From Paraconiothyrium sp. Pb-2020 (Eukaryota; Ascomycota; Dothideomycetes; Pleosporales; Didymosphaeriaceae), in assembly GCA_022419385.1 (NCBI GenBank), contig JAJUBI010000006.1, positions 186,001 through 250,000 of the forward strand: a DNA stretch of 64,000 nucleotides, written 5' to 3'. Shown in pieces: positions 20,788 through 31,129 of this stretch. Made by a program: the position numbers and the translations under genes. Under the pieces are notes generated by a model, which saw nothing but the letters and a program-made list of their open reading frames with translations, was not told where the DNA came from and did not search any database. The number at the start of each line of letters is the position of its first letter. Position 1 is the stretch's first letter.

Positions 20788-21206
20788 TCAATCAGGAGCA
20801 GTGATAACAACCGCAAGGAAGACAAGCATATTGGCCCATTCACCAAAAGGATCACCAAACGCTTCAAGACCGACATTATCATTGAAGTCGTAGCCGTGAG
20901 AGCCGCACGTCGGACATCCGCAGTTATTCTGCGTGAAGGCAGTAATTGTGCCCTCTTTCGCGCCATCGTAGCGTCCGTTCACCCTCATGGATGAGAATCC
21001 AGGGGTTGTGCCGGTGCATCCTGAAAGCTGCACCGTAATGGCACCGATTTGATTCTACAAGCATCTTTAGCCATCAGTAACTGCACCAGCATAAGAAAGA
21101 TACTTACTTGGCAGTCACCGTCGGAGAAAATGTCCATCCCGACAGCTGTGGCTCGGCTGCCGACTACGAGAGCGGCAGTCACTGCAACGATAGATGTGAA
21201 TTTCAT
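20788..21206 (-). CDS. Small secreted cysteine-containing protein
   Basis: Two exons (21206-21108, 21054-20788) give 121 aa. Residues 1-20 (MKFTSIVAVTAALVVGSRAT) are a signal peptide. The mature chain has DIFSDGDCQ at the splice junction, then QLSGCTGTTPGF and NNCGCPTCGSH, about five cysteines, and ends in a rather hydrophobic WANMLVFLAVVITAPD. No known domain. Size, signal peptide and Cys content fit a candidate secreted effector or surface protein; a C-terminal membrane or lipid anchor is also possible. The intron is 53 nt with a clear GTAAGT. Confidence 0.75.
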
Positions 21207-22018
21207 GCTTTGAAGTAATTGAGTGAGTGCTTGAAGGCAGGAGCTGATGATTTTAGGTCGGAGCCTGTGTCTCCCCAACAGTGTTGTAGGTAAGAGGTTG
21301 CGGAAGGTATGTTAGCGACTTGATGGAGAGCATCAACTAAGCTACTTATAACTAAAAATCTACGAACCACTATACAATTCAGCTGTACTTGTCCCAATCC
21401 CCGAGGAGAAAAGAGAGCGTAGAATCATTAAGGTAGTCTAGCTAAAGAGGCGTTCATCCACTGCTACACTTGACTAGTTATCGACCGAGCTGAGAGTGCA
21501 CCTTTAGATCTACCTAGATCGAAACTCAGTATGTACAGCATATGCCCACATGGTACTAGAAAGTTAAAGCTTCGGTGTGAATGATGATAAACTCGTAGAT
21601 GGGAAGTGTAGCTGGAGGCTTGCACAGGCTAATCAGATGTAGCGTTGCATACACTTTCTGGCTTTAGGTAGATGCAGCAGGTCGTCATAAAAACATCAGA
21701 AAACAAACCCAGGTGATCAAACAATTGCGATCGTGCTGTCAAAGAGAGTATGAAAGGCAGTATTAGACTTTAGCGGGTACTACCACTGACTAGTACAGCG
21801 CGATTTTCCGTACAGTGAGATTTGGCCAGGAATTGTCGGCAAAAAGAGTTCAGCAAGGTTCTATCGAATGACAGCTACCTTTGTAAGCTGCAAATCAATG
21901 GAACTCACAATGATGTTGCTCATGTCCATGATAGTTCTTATAGTATCTTAGATTGATTCGCTAAAGTATCATAGAGAGTTAAAAAAAACAGCCTGAGCCG
22001 CATCAAATCTACTGCCGC
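21207..22018. other. Intergenic, no gene seen
   Basis: 812 bp, rather A+T-rich, between the secreted-protein gene and the 3' end of the dioxygenase. It includes the upstream region of the secreted-protein gene. No supportable ORF, RNA gene or repeat. Confidence 0.5.
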
Positions 22019-23319
22019 TTATACAGGAAGCACAACCCTCATGCCCATATACTCGCGGGTATGCATCAACTTCCCATCGATAATCGTCTGGTGCACGCCA
22101 ACGCGATTATGCTCAGTATCCGTCGGGTCTGTAGCAGTCGCGATCTGTATCTCGCGCCATTGTCGGTTCGTGGGAGCAAGTTCGCCACCTGCAGTTCGCT
22201 TCTTGAACTCTTTGTAAATGCCTTGTTCCTCGACACAGCCCTCGCGCTGGATGAGAGGAGAGTCTGGTACACCATTAGAATCTTGCTAAGCCTAGGAAAT
22301 GGAGAGAGCTTACCGTAGGCAGGGGACATGCGCATATCACCCAACGAGCTGTTGAACAGAACAAGAGACAATCTTTCCTGCTGCAGCTGGTCAACAGGGG
22401 GCTTGAACACCCTGTGACGCGTAGCTTTGAAGTGTCCGCCAGATACAATCTCAAGAGTGTCGCCGATGTTAATGACTAGTGCCCCAGGCTTGTATGGGAC
22501 GTAGTACCACTTCTCGTCTTGGCCCCAGATCTGCAGGCAGCTGATGGGCACGCTAAACAACAGCGTCGTCAGACCGAAGTCTGTGTGACCATGCATGCGC
22601 AGGCCTTTCGATGCTTCCTCGGTAGACTTCTGCACAGGTCGGAACAGAGCATGGCGGAAGTAACCTTCGCCCGTTGGGCTGCCGTGTGACTGAACATTGT
22701 CCCAAAGGTAGTCGTCAGGTAGTTCGAGTACGCGTGAGAAGAGGGTCAGGAGCCGGCGGTTGACGGATTGAGTAAGGTATTCGCAAAAGGCGCGGATTTC
22801 GTCCATGAAAGGGTGCACGCAGGAGGGACTGCGGTCGAGAGATTCCCAGTCGGGTTTGTACCAATTAAACTGCTCGATGCCATCTGCAGGACCTCGGTGA
22901 CGCTGCTATTGTGAGCATGTTGTCAAAGCGCGATAGGTCAGACATACCTTGAAACCGTATGGGTGTTTATATCCGGACCAAACACCTGTCTCAGGGTTGA
23001 AGAGAAGTCGTTCCTTGTCTTCTTCGCTGATATTGTGGTAGAGGTACTGTGCAATGGCGAACTGGCGGTGTAGCTGCTCGAGCGAGATACCATAGTTTCC
23101 GAGGAAGAGGAAACCTTCGTCGCGAATAGCCCTTTTAACACGCTGCACAAGGCTGTCGACCACAGCGGGATCTTCTGAGTCGAGCAACGACAGATCAATA
23201 GAGCTCAGTTCTGCGAAGTTCTCTTTCTGTTGTGTGACGGGTGGTGGAACCCATTCTGGAACAAAAGGCTTGCCTGGGAGGTCTGCAGCCGGTGGATTGA
23301 AAGGAGCCGAAGGTGCCAT
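22019..23319 (-). CDS. 2-oxoglutarate/Fe(II)-dependent dioxygenase (isopenicillin N synthase-like)
   Basis: Three exons (23319-22948, 22905-22314, 22263-22019), 402 aa. The N-terminal DIOX_N part includes AIRDEGFLFLGNYGIS. The iron ligands are H231 and D233 in HGHTDFG and H288 in ATRHRVF; the 2-oxoglutarate-binding R-x-S is R302/S304 in ERLSLVLF. The third exon, reached through donor CG|GTAAGC, gives a coherent tail ending MRVVLPV. Family knowledge: oxidises a small molecule using 2OG and O2. It is divergent from the RidA-like gene and shares its promoter region, and lies in a run with an aldolase, a permease and a regulator, so a catabolic role fits best. Substrate unknown. Confidence 0.92.
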
Positions 23320-23998
23320 ATTGATAAAGAATGTGTACTGGGGATATATTGATGTTCTTCCACGCTATGGTTGAACTTAATGAGGATGCCGTACCGTGTC
23401 TTTATATCGAACGCCGACACTGCGTGCTCTCGGTCAAAGTAATGTACACAGATGCCAGAGCCCCGGACGAGCTCCGCTCCGCCCCAGTACAGCGATCGAA
23501 CCACCGGAGTGTCAATCGCTCGACCCCAAGTTCGCATCTCAAACGTTCTAAGACAAGCGGCTTGTCTACGCCGCGTGGCTCCGCTCGAACCTGCTCCTCT
23601 CCATATCGGCGGAGCAGCTACTCCTCCCGTATCAAGTAGCTAAAGTGGCTGTTACTTTGGTGGCTTATCTGCTAAAAGATACCGGGTGTTGAGGAGGACG
23701 CGTCGGCATTTGGGAGGAGCTCCTCCCTCCTCCTCTGGCTCCGCTCAACCAGGGTCCATGGGTCCGTGCACGCCCATCAATTACTCCACACCTCACATGC
23801 AATGCCCACTTCGCTGGAACTGCTTCCCTCCGTTTTCGCAAAGACGATCTTTTTGGAGACTTAAAGTCGCAGTCAAGCCGCCCCTCATGTCATCTTTAAC
23901 TTCGAACCCTGCATACACACCCACATTCGCCCCTCCATAACAGTCCTTACCACACGCTCCGAGCGAACCTCTTCCAAACCAACAGTACCTCATAAAAA
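23320..23998. promoter_or_regulatory. Divergent promoter of dioxygenase and RidA-like gene with GGAG-N6-CTCC palindromes
   Basis: The perfect 16-bp palindrome GGGAGGAGCTCCTCCC is at 23712-23727, extended by CTCC repeats. A second GGAG-N6-CTCC (GGAGCAGCTACTCC) is at 23611-23624. A near copy of the palindrome occurs in the other divergent promoter of this cluster at 26306-26319. The likely binder is the cluster's own regulator, which is inference. Confidence 0.65.
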
Positions 23999-24452
23999 AT
24001 GTCTCGCCAGCTCATCTCCAGCGAGAAGTTCCCCACCAAGCCTCACAACTGTAAGATCGGGCCCATCCCTGCCTCTGTACAATGTCTAACATGATTTCAT
24101 AGGCCCTGCAGTGAAGGTTCCCGGCCTGGTCTTCTGCGCCGGGCAAACCGCTACCGGAGAGATCAAGCAAGCGACCGTATGTCGACCCATGGCCCCAGGA
24201 AAGCTGCCCCGCTGACCAGACCCACAGAGGAAAGTCCTCCAAAATCTGAAAGAGGTGCTCGAACTCTCCGGCTCTTCGTTAGAACAGGTTGTGAAATACA
24301 ACGTATACCTGGCCGACATGAAGGACTTCGCGGCAATGAATGAAGTGTACATTGAGTTTCTTCCTCAGCCGATGCCTTCGCGGAGTTGTCTGCAGGCGCT
24401 TGCGCCTGGAGAGGGAACGGTGATTGAGATAGAGTGCATCGCGCAGGTTTAG
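23999..24452 (+). CDS. RidA/YjgF-family (Rid) protein
   Basis: Three exons (23999-24050, 24103-24176, 24228-24452) encode 116 aa, a normal length for this family. Motifs: VPGLVFCAGQTA near residue 23, TRKVLQNLKEVLE, VVKYNVYLADMKDFAAMN and a C-terminal SRSCLQALAPGEGTVIEIECIA. The Arg in SRSC is at the position of the catalytic Arg of RidA. Known role: hydrolysis of reactive enamine/imine intermediates to keto acids plus ammonia, or related detoxification. Its placement opposite the dioxygenase suggests it handles an imine formed in the same pathway (inference). Both splice sites restore continuous family sequence. Confidence 0.93.
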
Positions 24453-25199
24453 GTCGGTTTTTGGTAGTACGATATGGGATGGAGTTACAAATTAGAATGA
24501 TAGTATCTTGGTAGAAATGGTATCATGATCTTTGAGAACAAGATATTCATCTAGTGCTTGGCCTTGTGTATTATTTTACGGTGCGCTTGTCGATATCATA
24601 GCTGAACGCAACCGCAAATTCAGCGAGACATAATTTGATTAGGTGCAGTGCAGTCAAAATGATTATAGAGTATTACGATCCGCTCACACCCATCTGTAAC
24701 CCAAAGCAGCAGTGACATCTCGTAACGGTATTATATCTGAGCCGCAATTAAGCTGTGGTGCGCATTTGTCGATGCATCCTATGGCGTTTCTGTGGGATGT
24801 ATACGGCGGACAAGATTTCTAGAGACCTCATCATGAAGATGCCCTAAGTACCAATCGAGGAGCTAGATTATTTCGGCATCTACCTGGAACGAGTACCAAT
24901 GAACGCAGCACTGCCTTTCACTGTCTTCCGAAACAAATACAAACCTGCGTAACTTCGCAGACGTTTCGTTTGACAGTAGTTTGCTGGCGGATCCTACAAT
25001 GCTAGGGCACCATGTTATAGAGACGTAGATTGACGCGCGAGAACGAATTCGATCACCAACCACTATTTGAAATGTAACAATGAATAAAGGAGCTATGAAC
25101 CTATGCCCCAATTTTTCAACTCCGCCCATCTATACCCGCGAACCCATATATGCCATGCCTACCATAACCCAATTATGCACATAAAACATCATAAGCCTC
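24453..25199. other. Convergent intergenic, no gene seen
   Basis: 747 bp between the 3' ends of the RidA-like and aldolase genes. It should contain both 3' UTRs. The short ORFs here have no supporting signal. Confidence 0.5.
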
Positions 25200-26018
25200 C
25201 TACGGCGTCTTCGTAGCCCCAGACCTCGCAATCTCAAACTCAGAAATATACCATTTCTGAATAGCCTTCGTATCACCTGTGATAGCCACGGTGTCATACT
25301 TCTGCCTCGCCTCCTTCGCCGCAGTGCCGTTGTTCACCATGCGCGCAAACCACTTTCCATGCTTCCGCGCCGCAGCCTCAATCTTGTCAATCGCGGCGAC
25401 AAACTCCGGCTCGTCGCCCCTTGCAGGTACATAGCCGAGAAGCGCTTGTGCGAGGTCGTTGGGTCCGATGAAGATGACATCCACGCCTGGAACCGCAGCA
25501 ATAGCATCGACGTTCTCCACGCCTGCGCGCGTCTCGATTTGGATCATGGTCAGGATAGTCTCGTTTGCGGTCTTCATGTACTGCGGTGTTGTAAGACCGT
25601 GTGCGATGGCGGGGAAGGCGGAGCCCTGGCCGCGGACGCCGTGGGGAGGGAACTTGGAGGAGGCGACTATCTGTGCGGCTTCTTCGGCGGTGTTTATCTG
25701 CGGAACTAGGATGCCGTGTGCGCCGGTGTCGGGGGCGCGCTTGATGATGTCGTGGGCGGGGCCGCGGATGCGGATGATGGGGGAGACGTCGAGGGCGGCG
25801 ATGGCGGCGACGGAGTTTTGCATCGCGTCGTCGCCGATGTGGCCGTGTTCGCAGTCTAGGATTATGCCGTCGAGTCCTGTGAGGGCGACGATCTGGGCTT
25901 GCCGCACTGAGGGGATGGCGACGAAGGTCATCAGCGGGTACTCATTTGCCTTGATCTTGTTGAGTAATCGAAGGCGCGGGTTGTTGACCTTGGTCTCAAT
26001 TGGCGTTGTGTAGCTCAT
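25200..26018 (-). CDS. HpcH/HpaI-family aldolase
   Basis: Intronless, 272 aa, the usual size. Motifs: GLDGIILDCEHGHIGDD near residues 48-64, HGILVPQINTAEEA, MIQIETRAGVENVDAI carrying the metal-binding Glu, and VDVIFIGPNDLAQALLGY. Family knowledge: class II, divalent-metal-dependent pyruvate aldolases that cleave 4-hydroxy-2-oxo acids, such as 2,4-dihydroxyhept-2-enedioate. In fungi these are cytosolic and often sit in catabolic clusters. It is divergent from the MFS permease with a palindromic motif in between. Substrate not determinable. Confidence 0.94.
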   Translation of the reverse strand: MSYTTPIETKVNNPRLRLLNKIKANEYPLMTFVAIPSVRQAQIVALTGLDGIILDCEHGHIGDDAMQNSVAAIAALDVSPIIRIRGPAHDIIKRAPDTGAHGILVPQINTAEEAAQIVASSKFPPHGVRGQGSAFPAIAHGLTTPQYMKTANETILTMIQIETRAGVENVDAIAAVPGVDVIFIGPNDLAQALLGYVPARGDEPEFVAAIDKIEAAARKHGKWFARMVNNGTAAKEARQKYDTVAITGDTKAIQKWYISEFEIARSGATKTP

Positions 26019-26659
26019 GTTGAAGGTAGTCGTTGAATCCGCAGCAGTCTACGATAGAAGGGTTGCTTGGAAGGTAAGCTGTGGCTGATCAGTGAACGAG
26101 AGGTGAATGGAGACAGGTCGATATGCCACCAAGATAAGGCGGCCTCATCGTACAAATAGCCTGGGTACTCTATATTGCATGCGGAGCACCTACGTGATGC
26201 TCCTGAATTCGGCGAGGAGCACCATCCAAACCGTTGATCTGCAGTGTTGATGTATGCAGGGGTTCAGATACCTCGTGTCGAACGCCTAGTGGCGGCAGAC
26301 CCACTGGGAGGAGCTCCTCGCTGACCGACGGCTGGCCTCTGATTCGGCAGCGAGGCGATAACCACGCTGACGCACGTTTACCCCAGGTCCCCAGGTCCGG
26401 TCGTTAGCTTCGCCGCTAGCCGATTAGTATCCGTCTAGCTGGGACTTGACTTCGGGAGGCCATGGGGCGCTCCTCCCTCCTTATCTATCAGGGTCAACAG
26501 TATCAATGGCCGTTGCCGATGCGATAAAGGGGAATATAAAACCTTTAGGGGGAAGAGACGAGGAAGACACAGTCACGGTTCGAGCAATTACTTATCGGCC
26601 GACCTTTGTTCAAGCGTTGACCACTCGCAAAATTTGCAAGTTCTTGTGTTATCTTTACC
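26019..26659. promoter_or_regulatory. Divergent promoter of aldolase and permease with a palindromic motif
   Basis: GGGAGGAGCTCCTC at 26306-26319 matches 14 of 16 positions of the perfect palindrome in the dioxygenase/RidA promoter. CTCCTCCCTCC at 26470-26480 is an exact 11-bp match to 23720-23730. The shared motif suggests joint regulation of the four genes. Confidence 0.65.
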
Positions 26660-28224
26660 ATGGACAATGATCCGAAGAAAGCGATCGAGTGCGAGGTCGA
26701 ACTCGACAAAGATATCGAAATAGGACGAAGCGAGACAGTACGAGACGACCGACGACCAGATTCACTGCGCGGCATGAGCCAGGAGGAGATTGCGGCCCTC
26801 AACAAGAAGCTCGTTCGCAAGATCGACTTCATCATTTTACCTATCATCGGCATCCTCTACATCCTCAACTATATCGATCGTCAGAATCTCGCTGCAGCTA
26901 AATTGCAAGGCATCATGGAGGCTCTCAACATGTCGACTCAGCAATTCGCTACGGCGGTTTCGATCCTCTTCGTCGGTTACCTGCCATTTCAAATTCCCAG
27001 TAATCTTTTGATCACGAAATTTTCCCGGCCAGGTCTTTATATTTGCGCGGCTGTAATCATCTGGGGTACGTCAAGCTACCTTTATTATGTTTAATGATGA
27101 CACTGACTTTCATTGTAGGAGGTATCTCGGCAGCAACTGCAGCTGTCAAGACGTATGGACAATTGCTTGCCGTACGTGCCATTCTCGGAGTTGCGGAAGC
27201 CGTCTTCTTTCCTGGCGCCATCTACTATCTCTCCGCCTGGTACACCAAGACAGAACTCGGGAAGCGCATTGCTGCACTATATATCGCGCAACAGTTCGGA
27301 AACGCCTTCGGTGGGCTCCTTGCCGCGGCTATCCTGCAACTCGACGGGGCACATGGCATCCGGGGCTGGCAGTGGCTGTTCATAATAGAGGGATGCGCGA
27401 CGGTCGGTATCGGATCGATCTGCGCCTTCTTCATGCCCGAGTTTCCACACAACAGCCGTATCCTATCACAAGAGCAGCGTGACCTGGCAGTATGGCGAAT
27501 CGAGTCAGAGTCTGGTGCGGCTGAGGGTACCGAGAAGGAGAGCGTACTGAAGGGCCTCGCGAAAGCATTGTCGGATCCAAAGCTCATTCTGCTGATCCTC
27601 TGCAACATGCTCTCTCAAGCACAAGGTTCAATCGCCAACTTCTTCCCGACACTGGTCGCATCGTTGAACTTCAACCATACTATCAGCCTGCTCCTTACCG
27701 CACCGCCGTACATCCTTGCTGGAATCGTCTATTATGGGCTCATGTCTTGGTCCGATCGCCGAAACACAGCATATCCTATCATCGTAGCCTGCATTGGGAT
27801 AGCCTGCGCCATGTACATCATTCCCATGGCCACGCAAAATGTCGGCGCACGATATTTTGCGATGATGGTACTCCCATTCGCCTCTGTCGGACCCCAGCTT
27901 GTTCTTTACAAGACGATCAACCTGCATCTAGCGCGACCCGTAGCGAAGAGAGCAGCGGCATCTGCGCTGGTGAATGCCATCGGAGGCACATCTAACATCT
28001 GGGCATCGTATCTTTACTATGCGCCGCCGCAGTTTTACGCCGCTTTTGGTACGCTCATGGGCTGTGCTTTCCTCTTCGCTGTCACCATTACCGTGTACCG
28101 TTGGTTAGTCCTGCGTGAAAACAAGCGTCTGGATTCTGGCGAACCCGAGAAGATTGCAAAGGTTGTCAAAGGAGGAGTGACGGAAGAGATGGTCAGATTG
28201 AACTGGCGCTATGAGATGTATTGA
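26660..28224 (+). CDS. MFS permease, anion:cation symporter (Dal5/allantoate permease-like) family
   Basis: Two exons (26660-27065, 27119-28224) encode 503 aa; splicing gives IIWGGISAATAAV. A cytosolic N terminus of about 55 residues is followed by 12 predicted membrane segments. NYIDRQNLAAAKLQGI after TM1 is the signature of this family; RAILGVAEAVFFPGAIYYLSAWY in TM4-5 and the large central loop after PEFPHNSRIL are also typical. Family knowledge: proton-coupled uptake of small carboxylates, vitamins or allantoate-like compounds. Here it likely imports the substrate of the neighbouring dioxygenase/aldolase pathway. Confidence 0.94.
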
Positions 28225-28532
28225 GTCAGTGAACATTATGTAACAGGGTAGTTGGCGGGGTGTTACTAGCGCCATTTGTATAGTTTAGTGCTAATCGGAT
28301 GTCATGTCGGATGTGCATAACCGGTCACGTGCCGAAACAACACGCTTGAATTTGTTCGTCTCCCGCTCGCGAATCCAAAGTGTGTAGAATGCGATTACCT
28401 TTCAGAAACTCTCGCAGCCAATGATATGACAGTGAGACGTAATTCACATAGGGCGGGGTTCGGCGTTCGAACGCAGTTAGGCCGAGATAGGCGTCTAGTT
28501 AGCGGCAGTGAAATGTGGGGAAGTCGGCTTGA
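28225..28532. other. Intergenic upstream of the regulator
   Basis: 308 bp between the permease and the transcription-factor gene. A short palindrome GGAGCTCC lies just downstream at 28579-28586 and would be in the promoter/5' UTR if the regulator starts at 28629. It resembles the core of the cluster motif but not its spacing. Confidence 0.4.
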
Positions 28533-30524
28533 ATGATAACGTGGGAAAGGCACGAGATAAGCCTGGAAACCGGATCCCGGAGCTCCCTCTCGTCAACAGC
28601 ACCATGCATCTCGAACCATCATCACATCATGTCCTGTTCCGTGTCCTCCGCCGCCCCTGAACCTCGCACGTTCCAGCCCTTCCAATGCTCAATATGTCAA
28701 AGTCGCTTCACACGCCACGAGAACTTGAAGCGCCATGCTGCACTTCACGCACGCTCCCCCGACTCTTCTCTCTCATGCGACCTGTGCAATGCCACTTTTT
28801 CGCGTCCCGACCTGCGTGTCCGTCACATGAAAAGGCAGCATCCCGATGAGGATAATCAACGGCGCAGAAACCTCTCAGTGACCAGCAGTGGGAGTAGTAG
28901 AAAGCGAGCAAGAGGCGACTCCCCAGCTGTATCACCCTCGGAAACAAGTGATGGCTCCTATGCGCTGCCGTCTATCGATCAAGACGGCGGAGACCCGATG
29001 CTTGGCTCGGAGCTGGAGTCAACGTCCTTACCATTATCGTCCACGTTGAGCCAAGCAGGTCTGAAACAGGCACATCAGAAACGGCCTTCGTTCCCCCTGG
29101 CCGACTTCAACTTCCATCAATGGAGCCCGGATGCCTTGTTCACAAACCAATACCCCTCTAAGCAGGATGACTGGTATCCCTCGGATTCGCAGATATCGCA
29201 AGGCTGCCAGCTCTTCTTCGACCACGTGGCAGGGTTTCTTCCTTTTTTACATCGGCCGACCTTCAACATCCATGAGACGTCTAGGGCGCTGCTTCTCAGC
29301 GTGCTCGCCCTCGCATATCAGTATGGTGAGGACCCTGATTGTGGTGATGAAGCAGGCTCGGGACAAACCTTATCTATCCAGTGCTTCCACCGAGCGCGGG
29401 CGTTTATTGCCACCGAGGAAGAACATGTGGACGAATCGTCACATGGTGTCACGCTAGTACAAGCTTATCTTCTGCTTGAAGTCTTCGCCACGATGTATTC
29501 GACTGATAATGACGCTTCATACGGTCTCAAGACACATTCAAAAATGATATCCCTAGCACGAGCCGCTGGCTTAATGCAGCCTACTCCAGCCTCAACCACA
29601 GAGACGGAGGATCTCGAAACACTTTGGCTCGCTTTCGCCCAGGCCGAATCAACTAAGAGGACCTTGTACGCAATTCACCAGATCGATACGCTGTGGTATC
29701 AGATTCTGTCGATACCACGGTCGCTTTCTCATCTGGAGATTAAGCACGACCTTCCATGTCGGGAGTCTTTCTTCACAGCGTCCTCATCCGGTGAGTGGGC
29801 AGCTAAGCAACTTCTTGCGAAGAACCAGGCTTCTCCAGTACCATATTCGGACGCCGTGCGACGCTTGTTGTCCGGAGCCCACCTGGACGCTATCCCAGAC
29901 TTCGATCCATACGGTACCATCAACATCACACACTTCATACTCTCTAGCGCGAGGGAAGTATCCGGCTGGTCTACTATGACGGGCACCTTGAGCATGGACC
30001 GCATCGAGCCGTTGCGTGCCTCCCTCCGCGCTCTTGGTCCATACGCGCACCCACAAACGTCGGGAGCCTCACAAACACCATCGGTTGCACTATGGGAGGC
30101 AACATGGGAAGCGGCTATGATAGACATGCAGTCGTGGTCTCCATCGCATACAGGCGGCATCATCGCGAACAGTCTCGACGCAGGACTCCACCAAATGACG
30201 GCCATGGCCCCTTCGTTTGACCTGATGTGCAAGTCAAAAATCGCTTCCACGATACAGCCGCATGTTGATTGGTTTCTGCGCTACCTGGATGCGACGCTGG
30301 TTCCGGATACGGAGGCACCGTGGGTGATACTGTATGCTTACAAGGCGTTCATGATCGCGTGGCAGCTCCTCGATGGCGGGGCGAAAGGCTGCATGCAGGT
30401 TGTTGGCGTGCAAGACGGGGATCGCGAGGCAGCGCTAACGTGGGCAAAGACAGCTTTCGGGCGCCGTATCAACTGGAAACTGGGCAAGGTTGTGGTCAAC
30501 TGTTTAGACAAATTGCGAGCGTAG
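28533..30524 (+). CDS. C2H2 zinc-finger transcription factor with fungal-specific TF domain
   Basis: Intronless, 663 aa; an in-frame ATG at 28629 (MSCSVSSAAPEPRT) may be the true start. Two C2H2 fingers: C52, C55, H68, H72 and C82, C85, H98, H103. A basic KRARGD stretch and Ser-rich linker follow. The middle region (QGCQLFFDHVAGFLPFLHRPTFN near residue 230; then LLSVLALAYQYGED) is the fungal-specific TF domain (Fungal_trans type). It is a nuclear regulator. Position beside the permease suggests it controls the dioxygenase-RidA-aldolase-permease set, possibly through the GGAG-N6-CTCC motif; both points are inference. Confidence 0.92.
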   Translation: MITWERHEISLETGSRSSLSSTAPCISNHHHIMSCSVSSAAPEPRTFQPFQCSICQSRFTRHENLKRHAALHARSPDSSLSCDLCNATFSRPDLRVRHMKRQHPDEDNQRRRNLSVTSSGSSRKRARGDSPAVSPSETSDGSYALPSIDQDGGDPMLGSELESTSLPLSSTLSQAGLKQAHQKRPSFPLADFNFHQWSPDALFTNQYPSKQDDWYPSDSQISQGCQLFFDHVAGFLPFLHRPTFNIHETSRALLLSVLALAYQYGEDPDCGDEAGSGQTLSIQCFHRARAFIATEEEHVDESSHGVTLVQAYLLLEVFATMYSTDNDASYGLKTHSKMISLARAAGLMQPTPASTTETEDLETLWLAFAQAESTKRTLYAIHQIDTLWYQILSIPRSLSHLEIKHDLPCRESFFTASSSGEWAAKQLLAKNQASPVPYSDAVRRLLSGAHLDAIPDFDPYGTINITHFILSSAREVSGWSTMTGTLSMDRIEPLRASLRALGPYAHPQTSGASQTPSVALWEATWEAAMIDMQSWSPSHTGGIIANSLDAGLHQMTAMAPSFDLMCKSKIASTIQPHVDWFLRYLDATLVPDTEAPWVILYAYKAFMIAWQLLDGGAKGCMQVVGVQDGDREAALTWAKTAFGRRINWKLGKVVVNCLDKLRA

Positions 30525-30880
30525 GAGCGATTTGATGGGCCGATTAAGAACAAGATATTAGGCTTTGCCAACACCGCACGACATGGCTGGGAGGAAACAG
30601 TACAGGAACATATCTGAAGGCCACGCGTCTCATGGAATCATTCATTACTGCGCTATCCTAGCTACCAAATACCCCGGTTACAGCATATCCCAGGACTACA
30701 CGCAATCTGGAGAATCCTCAATTGTAGCGCAGCCCATCCCTGGACAACAGAGCATCGTTGGCCGAACCAAGTCCTATTCTCGCACTGGAACACGCCCCTA
30801 ATACCGTACACACGGCAATAACGCAATAGCTAGCAAGCACATCAACTTCTCATACCAAACAAGTAAGGGTAAACATACCT
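30525..30880. other. Convergent intergenic, no gene seen
   Basis: 356 bp between the regulator and the small secreted-protein gene. Only short unsupported ORFs. Confidence 0.5.
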
Positions 30881-31129
30881 TCACGGCAAAGGGCTCAACA
30901 ACACCGCTGCACAAGCACCCTGGCACGTTCCATACGCCGAATTGCAAGCCACGATAGAGGCAGGAGCCGTGGCGGCTAGGACGGTGCCAAAGGAGAAACC
31001 CGCCGCAGCATAGCAAGCGACGACGACGGCTGAGCAGCCCGCCTGGCATACACCATAGCCGATGGGGCCGGCCGCAGCGGTAGCTGCGAGAGCAACCGTT
31101 GTAGCGACGGTGAGAGTGTGAACATACAT
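30881..31129 (-). CDS. Small secreted six-cysteine protein
   Basis: Intronless, 82 aa. A signal peptide covers about residues 1-20, then GPIGYGVCQAGC. Six cysteines (28, 32, 39, 62, 69, 73) in two CxxxC-type pairs flank a Gly/Ala-rich hydrophobic middle (ACYAAAGFSFGTV). The pattern matches a family of small fungal secreted or membrane-associated proteins that I recall as Zys3/zygote-specific-like, though I cannot verify the name. A TATA-like TCTATAAAGG (minus strand) lies about 135 bp upstream. Role unknown. Confidence 0.75.
   Translation of the reverse strand: MYVHTLTVATTVALAATAAAGPIGYGVCQAGCSAVVVACYAAAGFSFGTVLAATAPASIVACNSAYGTCQGACAAVLLSPLP

Noticed and set aside
25459..26013. 184-codon plus-strand ORF
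   Set aside because: Antisense to the HpcH/HpaI aldolase.
28461..28480. B-box-like GTTCGAA for a tRNA gene
   Set aside because: No matching A box, acceptor stem or anticodon arm nearby. No other tRNA candidate was found in the window.
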